Source: Polyangiaceae bacterium
GTDB taxonomy: Bacteria > Myxococcota_A > Polyangia > Polyangiales > Polyangiaceae
Assembly (NCBI GenBank): GCA_019637265.1
Contig: JAHBVY010000001.1
Span: 1,550,001-1,614,000, forward strand
Direction: 5' to 3'
Length of the DNA stretch: 64,000 nucleotides
The position numbers were made by a program, and so were the translations under genes. Shown here one piece after another: positions 16,072 to 24,538 of this stretch. Each line of letters opens with the position of its first letter. Position 1 is the first letter of the stretch. Under the pieces are notes generated by a model. The model searched no databases. It was not told the origin of the DNA and saw nothing but the letters and a program-made list of their open reading frames with translations.

Positions 16072-17877
16072 CTAACGCCTGAGGAAGAGCCGCGCGGTGG
16101 ACTGCAGCGCGAGCTGATCGATGTCCACTCGCAAGGTAGCCTGACCTTCACGGCGCCCGAACACCACCAGCACGGCGGACTCCTTCCCCTGCGCGGAGCC
16201 CAGCAGGTTCGGCTGCACCAGCGCGGCGAACGTCGCCTCGAGCTTGGCCCGCTCGAGCTGCGTCGCGAAGCTGGGTTGGGCAGCCAAGCTGTCTTGCTCC
16301 GTGAGGCGGACCAAGCGGCTCAGCGCGGGCCCCGCCTCCTGCGCCAGCACCGCTTGGAAGCCGTGCTCTGGTGCGGCGCGCCACAGGAACTCGAAGCGCC
16401 GCGACTCCACCTTGAGGGCCGGCGCCTTGCCCGCGGCGGTCGCCTTGGGCAAGAGCTCGATCGCGATGCGATCGGGCGCTGGCGTCACGCCGTCGGCCTT
16501 GCCCTTGCCGAGCTGCGTCTTCACGGGCCCGATGAACTCCCGGATCGGCTCGGCGAAGGCGGGCAGCTGCAGCAGCGCGCGCGCCTCACGGATCCCACGG
16601 CTGAGCTCGGCTGCGTCCGTCACGCCGCCGCGCAGGAACACCGACAGCTCACGATCTTCCGGCACCCCCGAGCGCGCGAGGAAGAGCGCGACGTGATCGC
16701 CGCGGCCCGCGGCGAGCGCGGTGAGCGCGCTGCCGAGGCGCTTGCGATCGGCTTCGGGGAGGCGCTCACCGAGCAGCTTGGCGAAGCTCTCTTCGCTCGC
16801 CTTGGCGCTCTCGGCGCGCCCCGCCGCCGTGCTCTGACTGAACAGCGCCGCCGCGGTGTCGCGCGGCAGGGCGCCGAGCGCGGTGAGCGGCCCCACCACC
16901 ATCTCGTCGACCAGCGTCTTGGCCTCCCCAGTCGCCTTCGGCACCACGCTCAGCTCGGCCTCGAGGTGCGCCGCCTCGGGCCGCACCACCAGGCGCGCCA
17001 CCTCGGCGCCCTCGAGGATCGCCGCGAGATCACTCACGGCGCCGTCGATGCCGAGCACCGCCGCCGCCGGATCGCCAAAGTCAGGTGCCCTGCCGTCACG
17101 CTGCTTGCGCGCCTCGACGTCCGCCGCCTCCAGCTGCTCGCGGCGCTTCTTCCACACCTCGCGGATCCGCTTGGCGAGGGTGCCGCTCAGCACCTCCTTC
17201 GGCGAGGTCACCACGATGGGCTCCTTCGCGGGCGGGCTGCCTGGCAGCGTGCGTGCCACGTAGGGCCCCGCCAGGGTGAGGGCCTCGCGGCGCGAGGCGA
17301 TGAGCAGGTAGTTGCCGATCACGCCGAGCCCCAGCGTCGCGTCCTTGCCCGGGTTCTTGGCGATCAGCTCGGTGACGCCGCTCGCGGTGTCCGGCTTCGC
17401 GTCGAAGCGCGCGTCGGCGCCGCGTGAGGAGGCGGCGATCAGCTCGCGGCCGCTCCGCACGTGCACCCCGATCACCACCGCGAGCTCGGCCTCCCCCACC
17501 TCCACCAGGGCGCCATGCACGGGCACCTTGGCGTCCACGCTGGAGGACACCGTGGGCGGCAAGCCGGTGAGCGTCGTCACCAACACCGGGAAGCTCGAAG
17601 GGAGCAGCGCCGCGCCCGGGCCAGCCAGCGCGCGCAGCCGCTCCCAGGTGGCGCTCGGCGCCGCCACCGCGATGTCCGCCAGGTGAGCCGCGGGGGCCGG
17701 CACCGGCGAGAGATCGACGACCGCGCTCGCCGAGGGGGCGCCCTTGCTCGACGCTCCATCGTCACAGCCGGTCCCCAGCGCGAGCACCGCCGCGCACAGC
17801 CACCCCCCCACGCGCCCCGCCTTGAGGCGCGCCTGACTCAGGCCGCGCGCACCCAGTTCACTCGAGCTCAGTCGCAT
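16072..17877 (-). CDS. Large hypothetical lipoprotein
   Basis: 601 residues from ATG 17875-17877 (MRLSSSELGA); a TTG three codons earlier is possible. A lipoprotein signal ends at Cys38 (LALGTGC followed by DD; Asp after Cys is an inner-membrane retention signal in enterobacteria but not dependable here). The mature chain is a long alternating alpha/beta protein with repeated two-layer units, for example AAHLADIAVAAPSATWERLR and RDTAAALFSQSTAAGRAES, similar in texture to other large myxobacterial lipoproteins of unknown function. No catalytic motif was recognised. It is the first gene of a three-gene operon with tight spacing (4 bp to the SDR), suggesting a joint envelope role. Confidence 0.8.
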   Translation of the reverse strand: MRLSSSELGARGLSQARLKAGRVGGWLCAAVLALGTGCDDGASSKGAPSASAVVDLSPVPAPAAHLADIAVAAPSATWERLRALAGPGAALLPSSFPVLVTTLTGLPPTVSSSVDAKVPVHGALVEVGEAELAVVIGVHVRSGRELIAASSRGADARFDAKPDTASGVTELIAKNPGKDATLGLGVIGNYLLIASRREALTLAGPYVARTLPGSPPAKEPIVVTSPKEVLSGTLAKRIREVWKKRREQLEAADVEARKQRDGRAPDFGDPAAAVLGIDGAVSDLAAILEGAEVARLVVRPEAAHLEAELSVVPKATGEAKTLVDEMVVGPLTALGALPRDTAAALFSQSTAAGRAESAKASEESFAKLLGERLPEADRKRLGSALTALAAGRGDHVALFLARSGVPEDRELSVFLRGGVTDAAELSRGIREARALLQLPAFAEPIREFIGPVKTQLGKGKADGVTPAPDRIAIELLPKATAAGKAPALKVESRRFEFLWRAAPEHGFQAVLAQEAGPALSRLVRLTEQDSLAAQPSFATQLERAKLEATFAALVQPNLLGSAQGKESAVLVVFGRREGQATLRVDIDQLALQSTARLFLRR

Positions 17878-17993
17878 CGGCGACAATCTACCCGAGTCCG
17901 CCCGAGCAGCTAGCCCAAACAGCCCCCACGCAGGACTCCGTTCGAGCGCGCGGCGTGGTGATGATGGACGCGCCGGCTAAGACGACGGACGGC

Positions 17994-18470
17994 TTAGAAC
18001 GGGATGTCGTCGTCACCGCCGTAGTCAGCGTCATCGTAGCCGCCGCCACCGGTGGGCTCGGGGCCACCGCCACCGTAGCCGCCGCCACCCCCACCGCCGT
18101 AGCCACCACCGCCGCCCTCACGCGGCCCACCGCCGCCGCCGCCGCGCCCCGCGAGGATCACCTCACGCGCGATGACTTCCGTGCGGTAGCGCTTCTGACC
18201 ATCCACCTCATAGCTGGAGGTGCGCAGGCTGCCTTCGACGAACAGCCGCGAGCCCTTCTCCAAGAACTTCGCCAGCGCCTCACCGCGCTTGCCCCACACG
18301 ACCACTGAGTGCCACTCCGTGCGCTCTTGCCGCACGCGGTTCTTGTCCAAGTAAGACTCACTGGTGGCGAGCCGCAGCTTCAGGACCGCCTGGCCACCCC
18401 CCGTCATCCTGAGCTCAGGGTCCGCCCCGAGGTTTCCGAGTAGCATCACGCGGTTCAGTCCTTCTGCCAT
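17994..18470 (-). CDS. ssb: Single-stranded DNA-binding protein
   Basis: 158 residues. SSB coats single-stranded DNA in replication, repair and recombination and recruits partners through its tail. The OB fold is clear: [20 protein letters not shown], then [35 protein letters not shown] and [14 protein letters not shown] Gly-rich linker leads to the conserved acidic tip DDDIPF. The ATG at 18468-18470 is preceded by TAGGAGGCGTG, a strong ribosome-binding site, and gives the family's invariant start; longer upstream frames have no such site. Confidence 0.97.
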   Translation of the reverse strand: MAEGLNRVMLLGNLGADPELRMTGGGQAVLKLRLATSESYLDKNRVRQERTEWHSVVVWGKRGEALAKFLEKGSRLFVEGSLRTSSYEVDGQKRYRTEVIAREVILAGRGGGGGGPREGGGGGYGGGGGGGYGGGGPEPTGGGGYDDADYGGDDDIPF

Positions 18471-18807
18471 CACGCCTCCTAGCAAGGCGGGTGTGGTCGT
18501 TTCGGCGGAGCGAGTCAAGGCATGAGCCGCACCCTGACAAACAACGACCTACCTCCGCGCTGCTTGGCGATGGGCGCCAGCGCCATCACCTCGACGCCCA
18601 TCGCCTGGGCGCCCATCACCTCGGCCGGGTGCGCGCGGCGCGGTGCAGGCAAACCCCCAAAACCCCCGACCACCGCGTCACCCGCGTTCATCAAGCGCGT
18701 TCATCGGACCGCGCTCGTCAGACCGGCTCGTGAGGCGCGCTCGACGGCGCGATCAAACGCTGCGGCGAATCAACCTGAGGGACGGCGCGAACCAACGCCG
18801 CGGCGAA
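18471..18807. other. 337-bp intergenic region between ssb and merR-type gene
   Basis: No gene supported. It contains short degenerate direct repeats, such as GCGCC(C)ATCACCTCG twice at about 18580-18623, GCGTTCATC twice near 18683-18701, and a GCGGCGAATCAA unit twice near 18759-18810, plus a variant of dispersed repeat 1 (GCAGGCAAACCCCCAAAACC from 18646). The ssb ribosome-binding site lies at its left edge. Confidence 0.45.
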
Positions 18808-19311
18808 TCAAACGCTGCGGGACGACGCGGCTCGAGCGCCCTCGAGCTCGCGCAGCATCCCCAACACCTCGCTCCGCAGATCACGGAGCCCCAGCATGAG
18901 CTTGGCTGGCGGCTCCACAGCCTGGCGGCCCGCATCCGCCTCAGCGAGCGCGGGCGCTGGGCTGGCATCGGGCGCCACCTCCGCCACCTCGGGCGCCGCT
19001 GTTCGGAGCTGCTTGCGCGCTCCCGCGATGGTGTAGCCCTGCACGTAGAGCAGGTCCTTCACCCGGAGCAGCTTGTCGACGTCGCGCCGCGAGTAGATGC
19101 GCTGCCCCTTACGCGACTTCTGCGGGCGGATGGTCTTGAACTCCGTCTCCCAGTAACGGAGCACGTGCGGCTCCACCCCGACGATCTCCGACACCTCACC
19201 GATGCGGTAGTAGAGCTTCACCGGCGCCGCTTTGAGATCCGCCACCCGCGCATGCTCGCGCGCCGCGCCAGCCGCCGCAAGCCCCTTCCGCCGCCCACCG
19301 CGAAGGCCCAC
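18808..19311 (-). CDS. MerR-family transcriptional regulator
   Basis: 167 residues from a GTG start. The winged helix-turn-helix occupies about residues 31-105: [20 protein letters not shown] followed by [35 protein letters not shown] and [11 protein letters not shown]. This is the MerR subgroup with the RYWETEF phrase that in Deltaproteobacteria sits next to ihfA. No effector domain or metal-binding Cys residues follow; the C-terminal half is an Ala-rich linker and a short helix ([18 protein letters not shown]). It lies 33 bp downstream of ihfA in the same direction, so they are probably co-transcribed. Targets are unknown. Confidence 0.92.
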   Translation of the reverse strand: MGLRGGRRKGLAAAGAAREHARVADLKAAPVKLYYRIGEVSEIVGVEPHVLRYWETEFKTIRPQKSRKGQRIYSRRDVDKLLRVKDLLYVQGYTIAGARKQLRTAAPEVAEVAPDASPAPALAEADAGRQAVEPPAKLMLGLRDLRSEVLGMLRELEGARAASSRSV

Positions 19312-19344
19312 TCACTCCAATGACTGCCTACGATGACTGCGCCG

Positions 19345-19668
19345 TCACGCCGGGGTGCCCTCTTCGCCGCTGAGGTCGAAGTAGAGCTCCTCGTTCAGGG
19401 CCTGCTTCAAGATCTGACTCGCCTTGAAGCTCAGCACCCGCCGCTGGTGGATCACGATGGGCGCCCCCGTCTGCGGGTTCCGCCCTTGGCGCTCGCGCTT
19501 GTCGCGCAGCACGAAGTTCCCAAAACCGGAGATCTTGATCTTCTCGCCGCGCGCCAACGCCTCCTTCATCGTCTCGAAGATGTCGTCCACCAAATCCGCG
19601 GACTCCTTCTTGGAGTAGCCCCCACCCGCGTCGGCGTAGACGGCGTTCACGATGTCGGCTTTCGTCAT
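19345..19668 (-). CDS. ihfA: Integration host factor subunit alpha / HU-family protein
   Basis: 107 residues. IHF bends DNA and helps sigma54 promoters, recombination and replication. The full HU/IHF fold is present: MTKADIVNAVYADAGGGYSK with SADLVDDIFETMKEALARGE, the signature GFGNFVLRDKRERQGRNPQT, and GAPIVIHQRRVLSFKASQ. The RNPQTG arm carries the intercalating Pro. The ATG at 19666-19668 has GAGGGT seven bases upstream. Linkage to a RYWETEF-type MerR gene downstream is the conserved pairing and supports IHF alpha over plain HU. The C-terminal tail is slightly extended (LYFDLSGEEGTPA). Confidence 0.93.
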   Translation of the reverse strand: MTKADIVNAVYADAGGGYSKKESADLVDDIFETMKEALARGEKIKISGFGNFVLRDKRERQGRNPQTGAPIVIHQRRVLSFKASQILKQALNEELYFDLSGEEGTPA

Positions 19669-19792
19669 TCGACCCTCAGCGCGCCGCCGCGCAGCACAGG
19701 GCGCGGCCGCACAAACCTAGACGCCCGGTCCCCCCGCGTCCAGACCCGGATCGTTTACGAATACCCGGTGCTCTAGCTTGGCTAGCTGCAGC

Positions 19793-19825
19793 GCTCCGTG
19801 CTCCGTGCTCCGTGCTCCGTGCTCG
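19793..19825. repeat. Short tandem repeat, GCTCCGT x4
   Basis: Four head-to-tail copies of a 7-bp unit (GCTCCGT), decaying into GCTCGG units, in the gap between the ihfA start and the 3' end of the GT2 gene. It is a likely slippage hotspot. The gap also contains a GCTAG...CTAGC-type inverted sequence at about 19773-19786. Confidence 0.7.
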
Positions 19826-19846
19826 GGCTCGGGCGGCTCGCGGGCT

Positions 19847-21328
19847 TCAGGCAACGCGCGGCAGCTGCTCGGGCTCGGTCTCTTTCACGGCGCGCGAAGC
19901 CAGCTGCTCGCGCGTCACGGTGAGCGCGACGTAGCCGTACCCCAGCGCGAACAGCAGGGTGAACGGCGTCGCGAACCAGTGGCCCGTCTCGATCGAGGCG
20001 ACCACGCTCGCGATGCTCACCAGGCACAGCCCGATCTCGATGTACGGCAGCTGCGCCGCCTGGCGGTAGCGCCCGAGCTGACTCCCACGCTTCGGGGTGC
20101 GCACGAACTCACCGCTCATGTTCTTGAGCCCATCGAACACCGCTCGCGTGAGGTGGGGGCTGAGACCCGCGCCGAGCGCGATCAGCGCCGGCAGCCGCTT
20201 CAGCGCGCCGAACACGCTGCGCCCCTGCGCGCGCTCCGCCAGGCAGTAGAAGGTGGCGAGCGACCCGGTGGCGCCGAAGCACAGCGGGAGATCGACGATG
20301 AACATCGTCTTCACGTCCACCGCGGGCAGCAGGATGAGCGCGGGGAGGATCAAGATGCTGAGCAGGAGCATCAGCGGGTAAGCGAAGTGCGGCGTCAGGT
20401 GGAAGAACGCCTCCACCCGCTGGGTGAGGCCCAAATCCGAGCGCATCACGCGCCCCAACAGCTTACGCGCCGTCTGCACCGTGCCCTTGGCCCAGCGGTA
20501 CTGCTGCGCGCGGAAGGCGGACAAGTCCTCCGGGACCTCAGCCGGGGTGACGACGTCCTGACGGTACACGAAGCGCCAGCCCTTCAGCTGCGCGCGGTAC
20601 GAGAGATCCAAATCCTCCGTCAGCGTGTCGTGCTCCCAGCCGCCCGCGTCGTGGATCGCCGCGACGCGCCAGATCCCCCCGGTGCCGGAGAAGTTGAAGA
20701 AGCACTGCGACCCATAGCGCGCGCGGTTCTCCACCATGTGATGCCCGTCGAGCATCAGCGCCTGCACGCTGGTGAGGAGGCTGTGGTCGCGGTTCATGTG
20801 ACCCCAGCGCGTCTGCACCATGGCCGTGTTCGGGTTCTGGAAGTGCGGCACCACGCGCCGCAGGAAGTCAGGCTGCGGAACGAAATCCGCATCGAACACC
20901 GCGACCAGCTCGCCGCTCGCGCGCGCCAAGCCATAGTCCAGCGCGCCGGCCTTGTAGCCGTGGCGGTTGGGGCGACGGATGTAGACGATGTCCAGCCCCT
21001 GCGCAGCCAGCTCACGCACCTTGGCCTCGGCGATGCTGCGCGTCTCGTCGGTCGAGTCGTCGAGCACCTGCACCTCGAGGCGGTCCGCCGGGTAGTCCAT
21101 GAGCGCCACCGCATCGAGCAGGCGGGCCGTCACCGTGGCCTCGTTGTAGAGCGGCAGCTGCACCGTCACCCGGGGCAGCTCGTCCTCCGGGACGGGCGCC
21201 ACCTCCGCCACGCGGTCGATCCGCCGGCGGTGGCGGGCGCAGGACATCACCAAGTGGAGGCGATGCAGCCCGTAGGCGCAGAGCAAGATCAGGACACCGA
21301 AATAGAGGACGACGAAGGCAGTCACCAT
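19847..21328 (-). CDS. Cellulose-synthase-like processive glycosyltransferase (GT2)
   Basis: 493 residues. It has an N-terminal membrane helix (residues 3-22) and a cytosolic GT2 domain with all four signatures: Asp-Asp at 90-91 (VLDDSTDET), Asp-x-Asp at 146-148 (FDADF), TEDLDLSYRAQ, and QQYRW. Four or more C-terminal membrane helices follow (for example FAYPLMLLLSILILPALILL). This layout is that of CslA/mannan- and cellulose-type synthases, which build and export polysaccharide from nucleotide sugars. There is no PilZ domain and no neighbouring bcs genes. Sugar specificity cannot be read. The gene stands alone, leftward from an AT-richer upstream region (21360-21420) probably holding its promoter. 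Confidence 0.9.
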   Translation of the reverse strand: MVTAFVVLYFGVLILLCAYGLHRLHLVMSCARHRRRIDRVAEVAPVPEDELPRVTVQLPLYNEATVTARLLDAVALMDYPADRLEVQVLDDSTDETRSIAEAKVRELAAQGLDIVYIRRPNRHGYKAGALDYGLARASGELVAVFDADFVPQPDFLRRVVPHFQNPNTAMVQTRWGHMNRDHSLLTSVQALMLDGHHMVENRARYGSQCFFNFSGTGGIWRVAAIHDAGGWEHDTLTEDLDLSYRAQLKGWRFVYRQDVVTPAEVPEDLSAFRAQQYRWAKGTVQTARKLLGRVMRSDLGLTQRVEAFFHLTPHFAYPLMLLLSILILPALILLPAVDVKTMFIVDLPLCFGATGSLATFYCLAERAQGRSVFGALKRLPALIALGAGLSPHLTRAVFDGLKNMSGEFVRTPKRGSQLGRYRQAAQLPYIEIGLCLVSIASVVASIETGHWFATPFTLLFALGYGYVALTVTREQLASRAVKETEPEQLPRVA

Positions 21329-21674
21329 GCGGGTGGACGCCTCGTACCATCGCCGCTCCGGCCGATTGTCACCACAATGTAATTGTTTGCATGAGGTTGT
21401 AGGGAAGTGAATTCGCCTGTAAGTTCAATGAGTTACGCGAGCGCGCCCATCCGTGAGGGGTCGACTGGCGCCTCGATCCGACGCTCGAGGGGCCCGTGAG
21501 GGGTGCCCGCCAGCTCCTGGCCGGCCAGTCGGACAGGTGTCGGCTGTGGGCCGTTTTTTTTGGGGGGGGTTTGGCAGGTCACTGCGCTGACGGGGGTGGC
21601 AGCTGGAGGTGCGCCCCAGCGCTCCCGTCCAGGTAGCGCCCCACGTCGCCGCCCGATTCGGCTAGAGCCTCGGC
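21329..21674. other. 346-bp divergent region between GT2 and polA
   Basis: No gene seen. The part at 21360-21430 is markedly AT-rich (CACAATGTAATTGTTTGCAT) and is the likely promoter area of the leftward GT2 gene, though no confident hexamer pair was found. At 21553-21569 a T8G8 tract follows a short CGGC/GCCG hairpin and runs into dispersed repeat 1. Confidence 0.5.
21562..21584 (-). repeat. Dispersed repeat family 1, copy C, with G8 tract
   Basis: A G8 run is followed by TTTGGCAGGTCACTG; the last 19 bases equal 9612-9630 and the reverse complement of 5819-5837. It is directly preceded by eight T residues and a weak hairpin, an arrangement echoed at 51382-51437. It lies about 90 bp upstream of polA. 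Confidence 0.7.
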
Positions 21675-24404
21675 ATGGCAACCAGGCTGTTCGAGGCGGG
21701 CGCGCCCGACGTGGTCTACATCGTCGACCTGAGCGGCTACCTGTTCCGCTCCTACCACGCCATCGCGCCCCTCACCTCGCCGAGCGGCGAGCCGACCCAC
21801 GCGGTGTTCGGCACCGTCAACATGCTGGAGCGCCTGGTGCGCCAGTGCCGCCCGGCGATGCTGGCGGTCGCGATGGACGCCAAGCGCGGTAATTTCCGTA
21901 CAGAAATTTACCCCAAGTACAAGGCCAACCGGCCCCCGACGCCGGACGATCTGAAGTCCCAGGTGGGGCGCGCCCGGGAGGTGATCGACGCCTTCAACAT
22001 CCCGGTGCTGATCCAGGACGGCGTGGAGGCGGACGACCTGATCGCGACCTCGGTCGCGCGCGCTCGCGAGCTCAAGATGCGGGTGGTGATCGTCAGCGCC
22101 GACAAAGATCTGATGCAGCTGGTCGGTGACGACGTGGTGATGTGGGACACCATGCGCAACAAGGTGTTCGGTTTGCCGGAGGTGGAGGAGCGCTTCGGGG
22201 TGTCGCCGGCGCAGCTCCGCGACCTGCTGGCGCTGATGGGCGACACCTCGGACAACGTGCCCGGGGTGCCCTCGGTGGGGCCAAAGACGGCGCGCGACCT
22301 CTTGGTGCAGTTCGGTGGGTTGGAGCAGGTGTACGCCGGGCTGGAGCAGGTGGCGCGGAAGAAGCTGCGCGAGACCTTGGCGGAGCACCGCGAGCAGGCC
22401 TTCTTGAGCCAGCGGCTCGTGACCCTGAAGTCCGACTGCCCCATCGCGTTCAACCGCGAGGCGCTCCACTACGGCGGCCGCGACGTGGGGAGGCTCCGCG
22501 ATCTGTACGCCGAGCTCGGCTTCTCACGGCAGCTGGCGGCGCTCGATCAAGAGGAGCAGTACGCGGCGGCCTCGATGGACCCCAGCGCGGCGGTGGATCC
22601 CGAGCCGAAGGAGGCCGCCGAGCTCACGCTCGAGTGCGTGGTGAGCGCGGAGCGCCTCGCCGAGCTCGTCAGGCGAGCGGTCGATGAAGGGCGCCTGGGG
22701 CTGCACGTCCAGGCGGACGTGGAGAACGCGCAGAGCCACGCCCAGCTCGTCGGGCTCGGCCTCGGTTTGTCGCCGACCGAGGGCTACTACGTCCCGATCG
22801 GCGGTGATCCGAGCGCGCTCGACCTGACCGCGGTGCACCAGGCGCTGGGGCCGCTCTTCGCCGACAGCAAGACCAAGAAGGCCTGCCACCGCAGCTCCGG
22901 GGACGAGCTCTTGCTGCGGCGCCACGGCTTCAGCCTGAGCGGGCTCGCGTTCGACGCCAGCATCGCGAGCTACTTGCTCGATCCGGAGTCGCCGCCCGAG
23001 CTGCCCCAGATCGTCGCGCGCGAGTTCGACGCGCGCTTCGTGACATCAGAGAGCCTGACCAAGCGCCCACGCGGCGGGCCGCTGCCCTTCTCCCAGGTAC
23101 CGCTCGGCGACGCGACGCTCCACGCCGCGGCCGCCGCGGTGTTCACGCTCAGGCTGTGGGACCGCCTGGGGCAGCGCGTGGCGGACGAGGGGATGACGGA
23201 GGTGATGGAGGAGCTGGAGCTGCCGCTCACCAGCGTGCTGAGTGAGATGGAGGGCCGCGGCGTGCTCGTGGACACGCAGAAGCTCGAGGCGCAGAGCGTG
23301 GTGTTCGAGCGCGATCTCGCGGCGCTCGAGGCGGAGGCGCACGAGCTGGCGGGCAAGGAGTTCAACGTCGCCTCGCCGCGCCAGCTCGAGACGCTGCTGT
23401 TCGATGAGCTGAAGCTGAAGCCGCTGAAGCGCACGAAGACCGCGCGCTCCACCGACGCGGCGACGCTCGCGGCGTTGGCCGAGCAGAGCCCGCTGCCCCA
23501 CGTCATCTTGGAGCACCGCCAGCTCGCCAAGCTGAAGAACACCTACATCGACACGCTGCCCACGCTGGTCAACCCAGAGACGGGGCGCATCCACACGCGC
23601 TGGCGCCAGACGGTGGCCGCCACCGGCCGCATCAGCTCGGTCGAGCCCAACCTTCAGAACATCCCCATCCGCACCGAGCTGGGGCGCGGGATCCGCAGCG
23701 CGTTCATCGCGCCGAAGGGCCACCAGCTGGTGAGCGGCGACTACTCCCAAATCGAGCTCCGAGTGCTCGCGCACCTGAGCCAAGACCCGGTCTTGATCGA
23801 CGCCTTCAACTCGGACCAGGACATCCACACCCGCACCGCGATGGAGATCTTCGAGGTGGAGGCGAGCGAGGTGGACGCCGAGCACCGGCGCCGCGCCAAG
23901 GCGGTGAACTTCGGCGTGATCTACGGTCAGGGGGAGGCGGCGCTCGCGCGCAGCTTGAAGATCCCGCGCGCCGAGGCGAGCTCCTTCATCGCCGCCTACT
24001 TCCGCCGTTACCGCGGCGTGCGGCGCTTCCTGGATGAGACCCTGGAGCACGCGCGCGCGGGCGGCGCGGTGCGCACCCTGCTCGGGCGCCGGCGCCTGAT
24101 CCCCGACCTTCACAGCGCCAACCGGGGCAAGCGCTACGCCGCCGAGCGCATCGCCATGAACACCCCGATTCAAGGCAGCGCAGCTGACATCTTGAAGCTC
24201 GCCATGCTCGCGCTGGGTGAGCCGGTGACCCCCGGCGCGCGCATGATCTTGACGGTGCACGACGAGCTGGTGTTCGAGGTGCCAGAGGCAGAGGTCGCGG
24301 AGGCGAGCCTCGCGATCAAGGAGCGGATGGAGAGCGCCTACACCTTGGACGTGCCCTTGGTGGTGGAGGTGGGGCACGGCGCCACCTGGATGGAGGCGCA
24401 CTGA
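21675..24404 (+). CDS. polA: DNA polymerase I with degenerate proofreading site
   Basis: 909 residues. Pol I fills gaps and removes RNA primers. Residues 1 to about 290 form the 5' nuclease (VYIVDLSGYLFRSYHAIAPL; VSADKDLMQLV; DTSDNVPGVPSVGPKTA). Residues about 325-510 match the 3'-5' exonuclease fold, but catalytic acids are lost: the DTE position reads HVQ, the late Asp in the AAEDAD-like helix is Ala (LHAAAAAVFTLRL), and only the middle Asp (SSGDELLL) remains. The polymerase domain is intact: DYSQIELRVLAHLSQD near 689, RRRAKAVNFGVIYGQG near 742, VHDELVFE near 860. It is therefore predicted to lack proofreading, as in Taq and Bacillus enzymes. Confidence 0.96.
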   Translation: MATRLFEAGAPDVVYIVDLSGYLFRSYHAIAPLTSPSGEPTHAVFGTVNMLERLVRQCRPAMLAVAMDAKRGNFRTEIYPKYKANRPPTPDDLKSQVGRAREVIDAFNIPVLIQDGVEADDLIATSVARARELKMRVVIVSADKDLMQLVGDDVVMWDTMRNKVFGLPEVEERFGVSPAQLRDLLALMGDTSDNVPGVPSVGPKTARDLLVQFGGLEQVYAGLEQVARKKLRETLAEHREQAFLSQRLVTLKSDCPIAFNREALHYGGRDVGRLRDLYAELGFSRQLAALDQEEQYAAASMDPSAAVDPEPKEAAELTLECVVSAERLAELVRRAVDEGRLGLHVQADVENAQSHAQLVGLGLGLSPTEGYYVPIGGDPSALDLTAVHQALGPLFADSKTKKACHRSSGDELLLRRHGFSLSGLAFDASIASYLLDPESPPELPQIVAREFDARFVTSESLTKRPRGGPLPFSQVPLGDATLHAAAAAVFTLRLWDRLGQRVADEGMTEVMEELELPLTSVLSEMEGRGVLVDTQKLEAQSVVFERDLAALEAEAHELAGKEFNVASPRQLETLLFDELKLKPLKRTKTARSTDAATLAALAEQSPLPHVILEHRQLAKLKNTYIDTLPTLVNPETGRIHTRWRQTVAATGRISSVEPNLQNIPIRTELGRGIRSAFIAPKGHQLVSGDYSQIELRVLAHLSQDPVLIDAFNSDQDIHTRTAMEIFEVEASEVDAEHRRRAKAVNFGVIYGQGEAALARSLKIPRAEASSFIAAYFRRYRGVRRFLDETLEHARAGGAVRTLLGRRRLIPDLHSANRGKRYAAERIAMNTPIQGSAADILKLAMLALGEPVTPGARMILTVHDELVFEVPEAEVAEASLAIKERMESAYTLDVPLVVEVGHGATWMEAH

Positions 24405-24490
24405 CGTCCTGCGTGAAGCGACGGCGCTCGAGCCTCCGACGGGAGCGATGAGCGAGACGAGAGCGCAGAGGAGCGCCACGTTGGCCGCGC

Positions 24491-24519
24491 TTTACACCTC
24501 ACCCCGCATTCTCTAGCGT
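24491..24519 (+). promoter_or_regulatory. Candidate promoter of the FAD oxidoreductase gene
   Basis: TTTACA (24491-24496), a 17-base spacer, TAGCGT (24514-24519). It would start transcription only about a dozen bases before the ATG at 24539, giving a very short leader without a Shine-Dalgarno site. Pattern match only. Confidence 0.3.
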
Positions 24520-24538
24520 CCCGCCCCTGTAACCCGCC

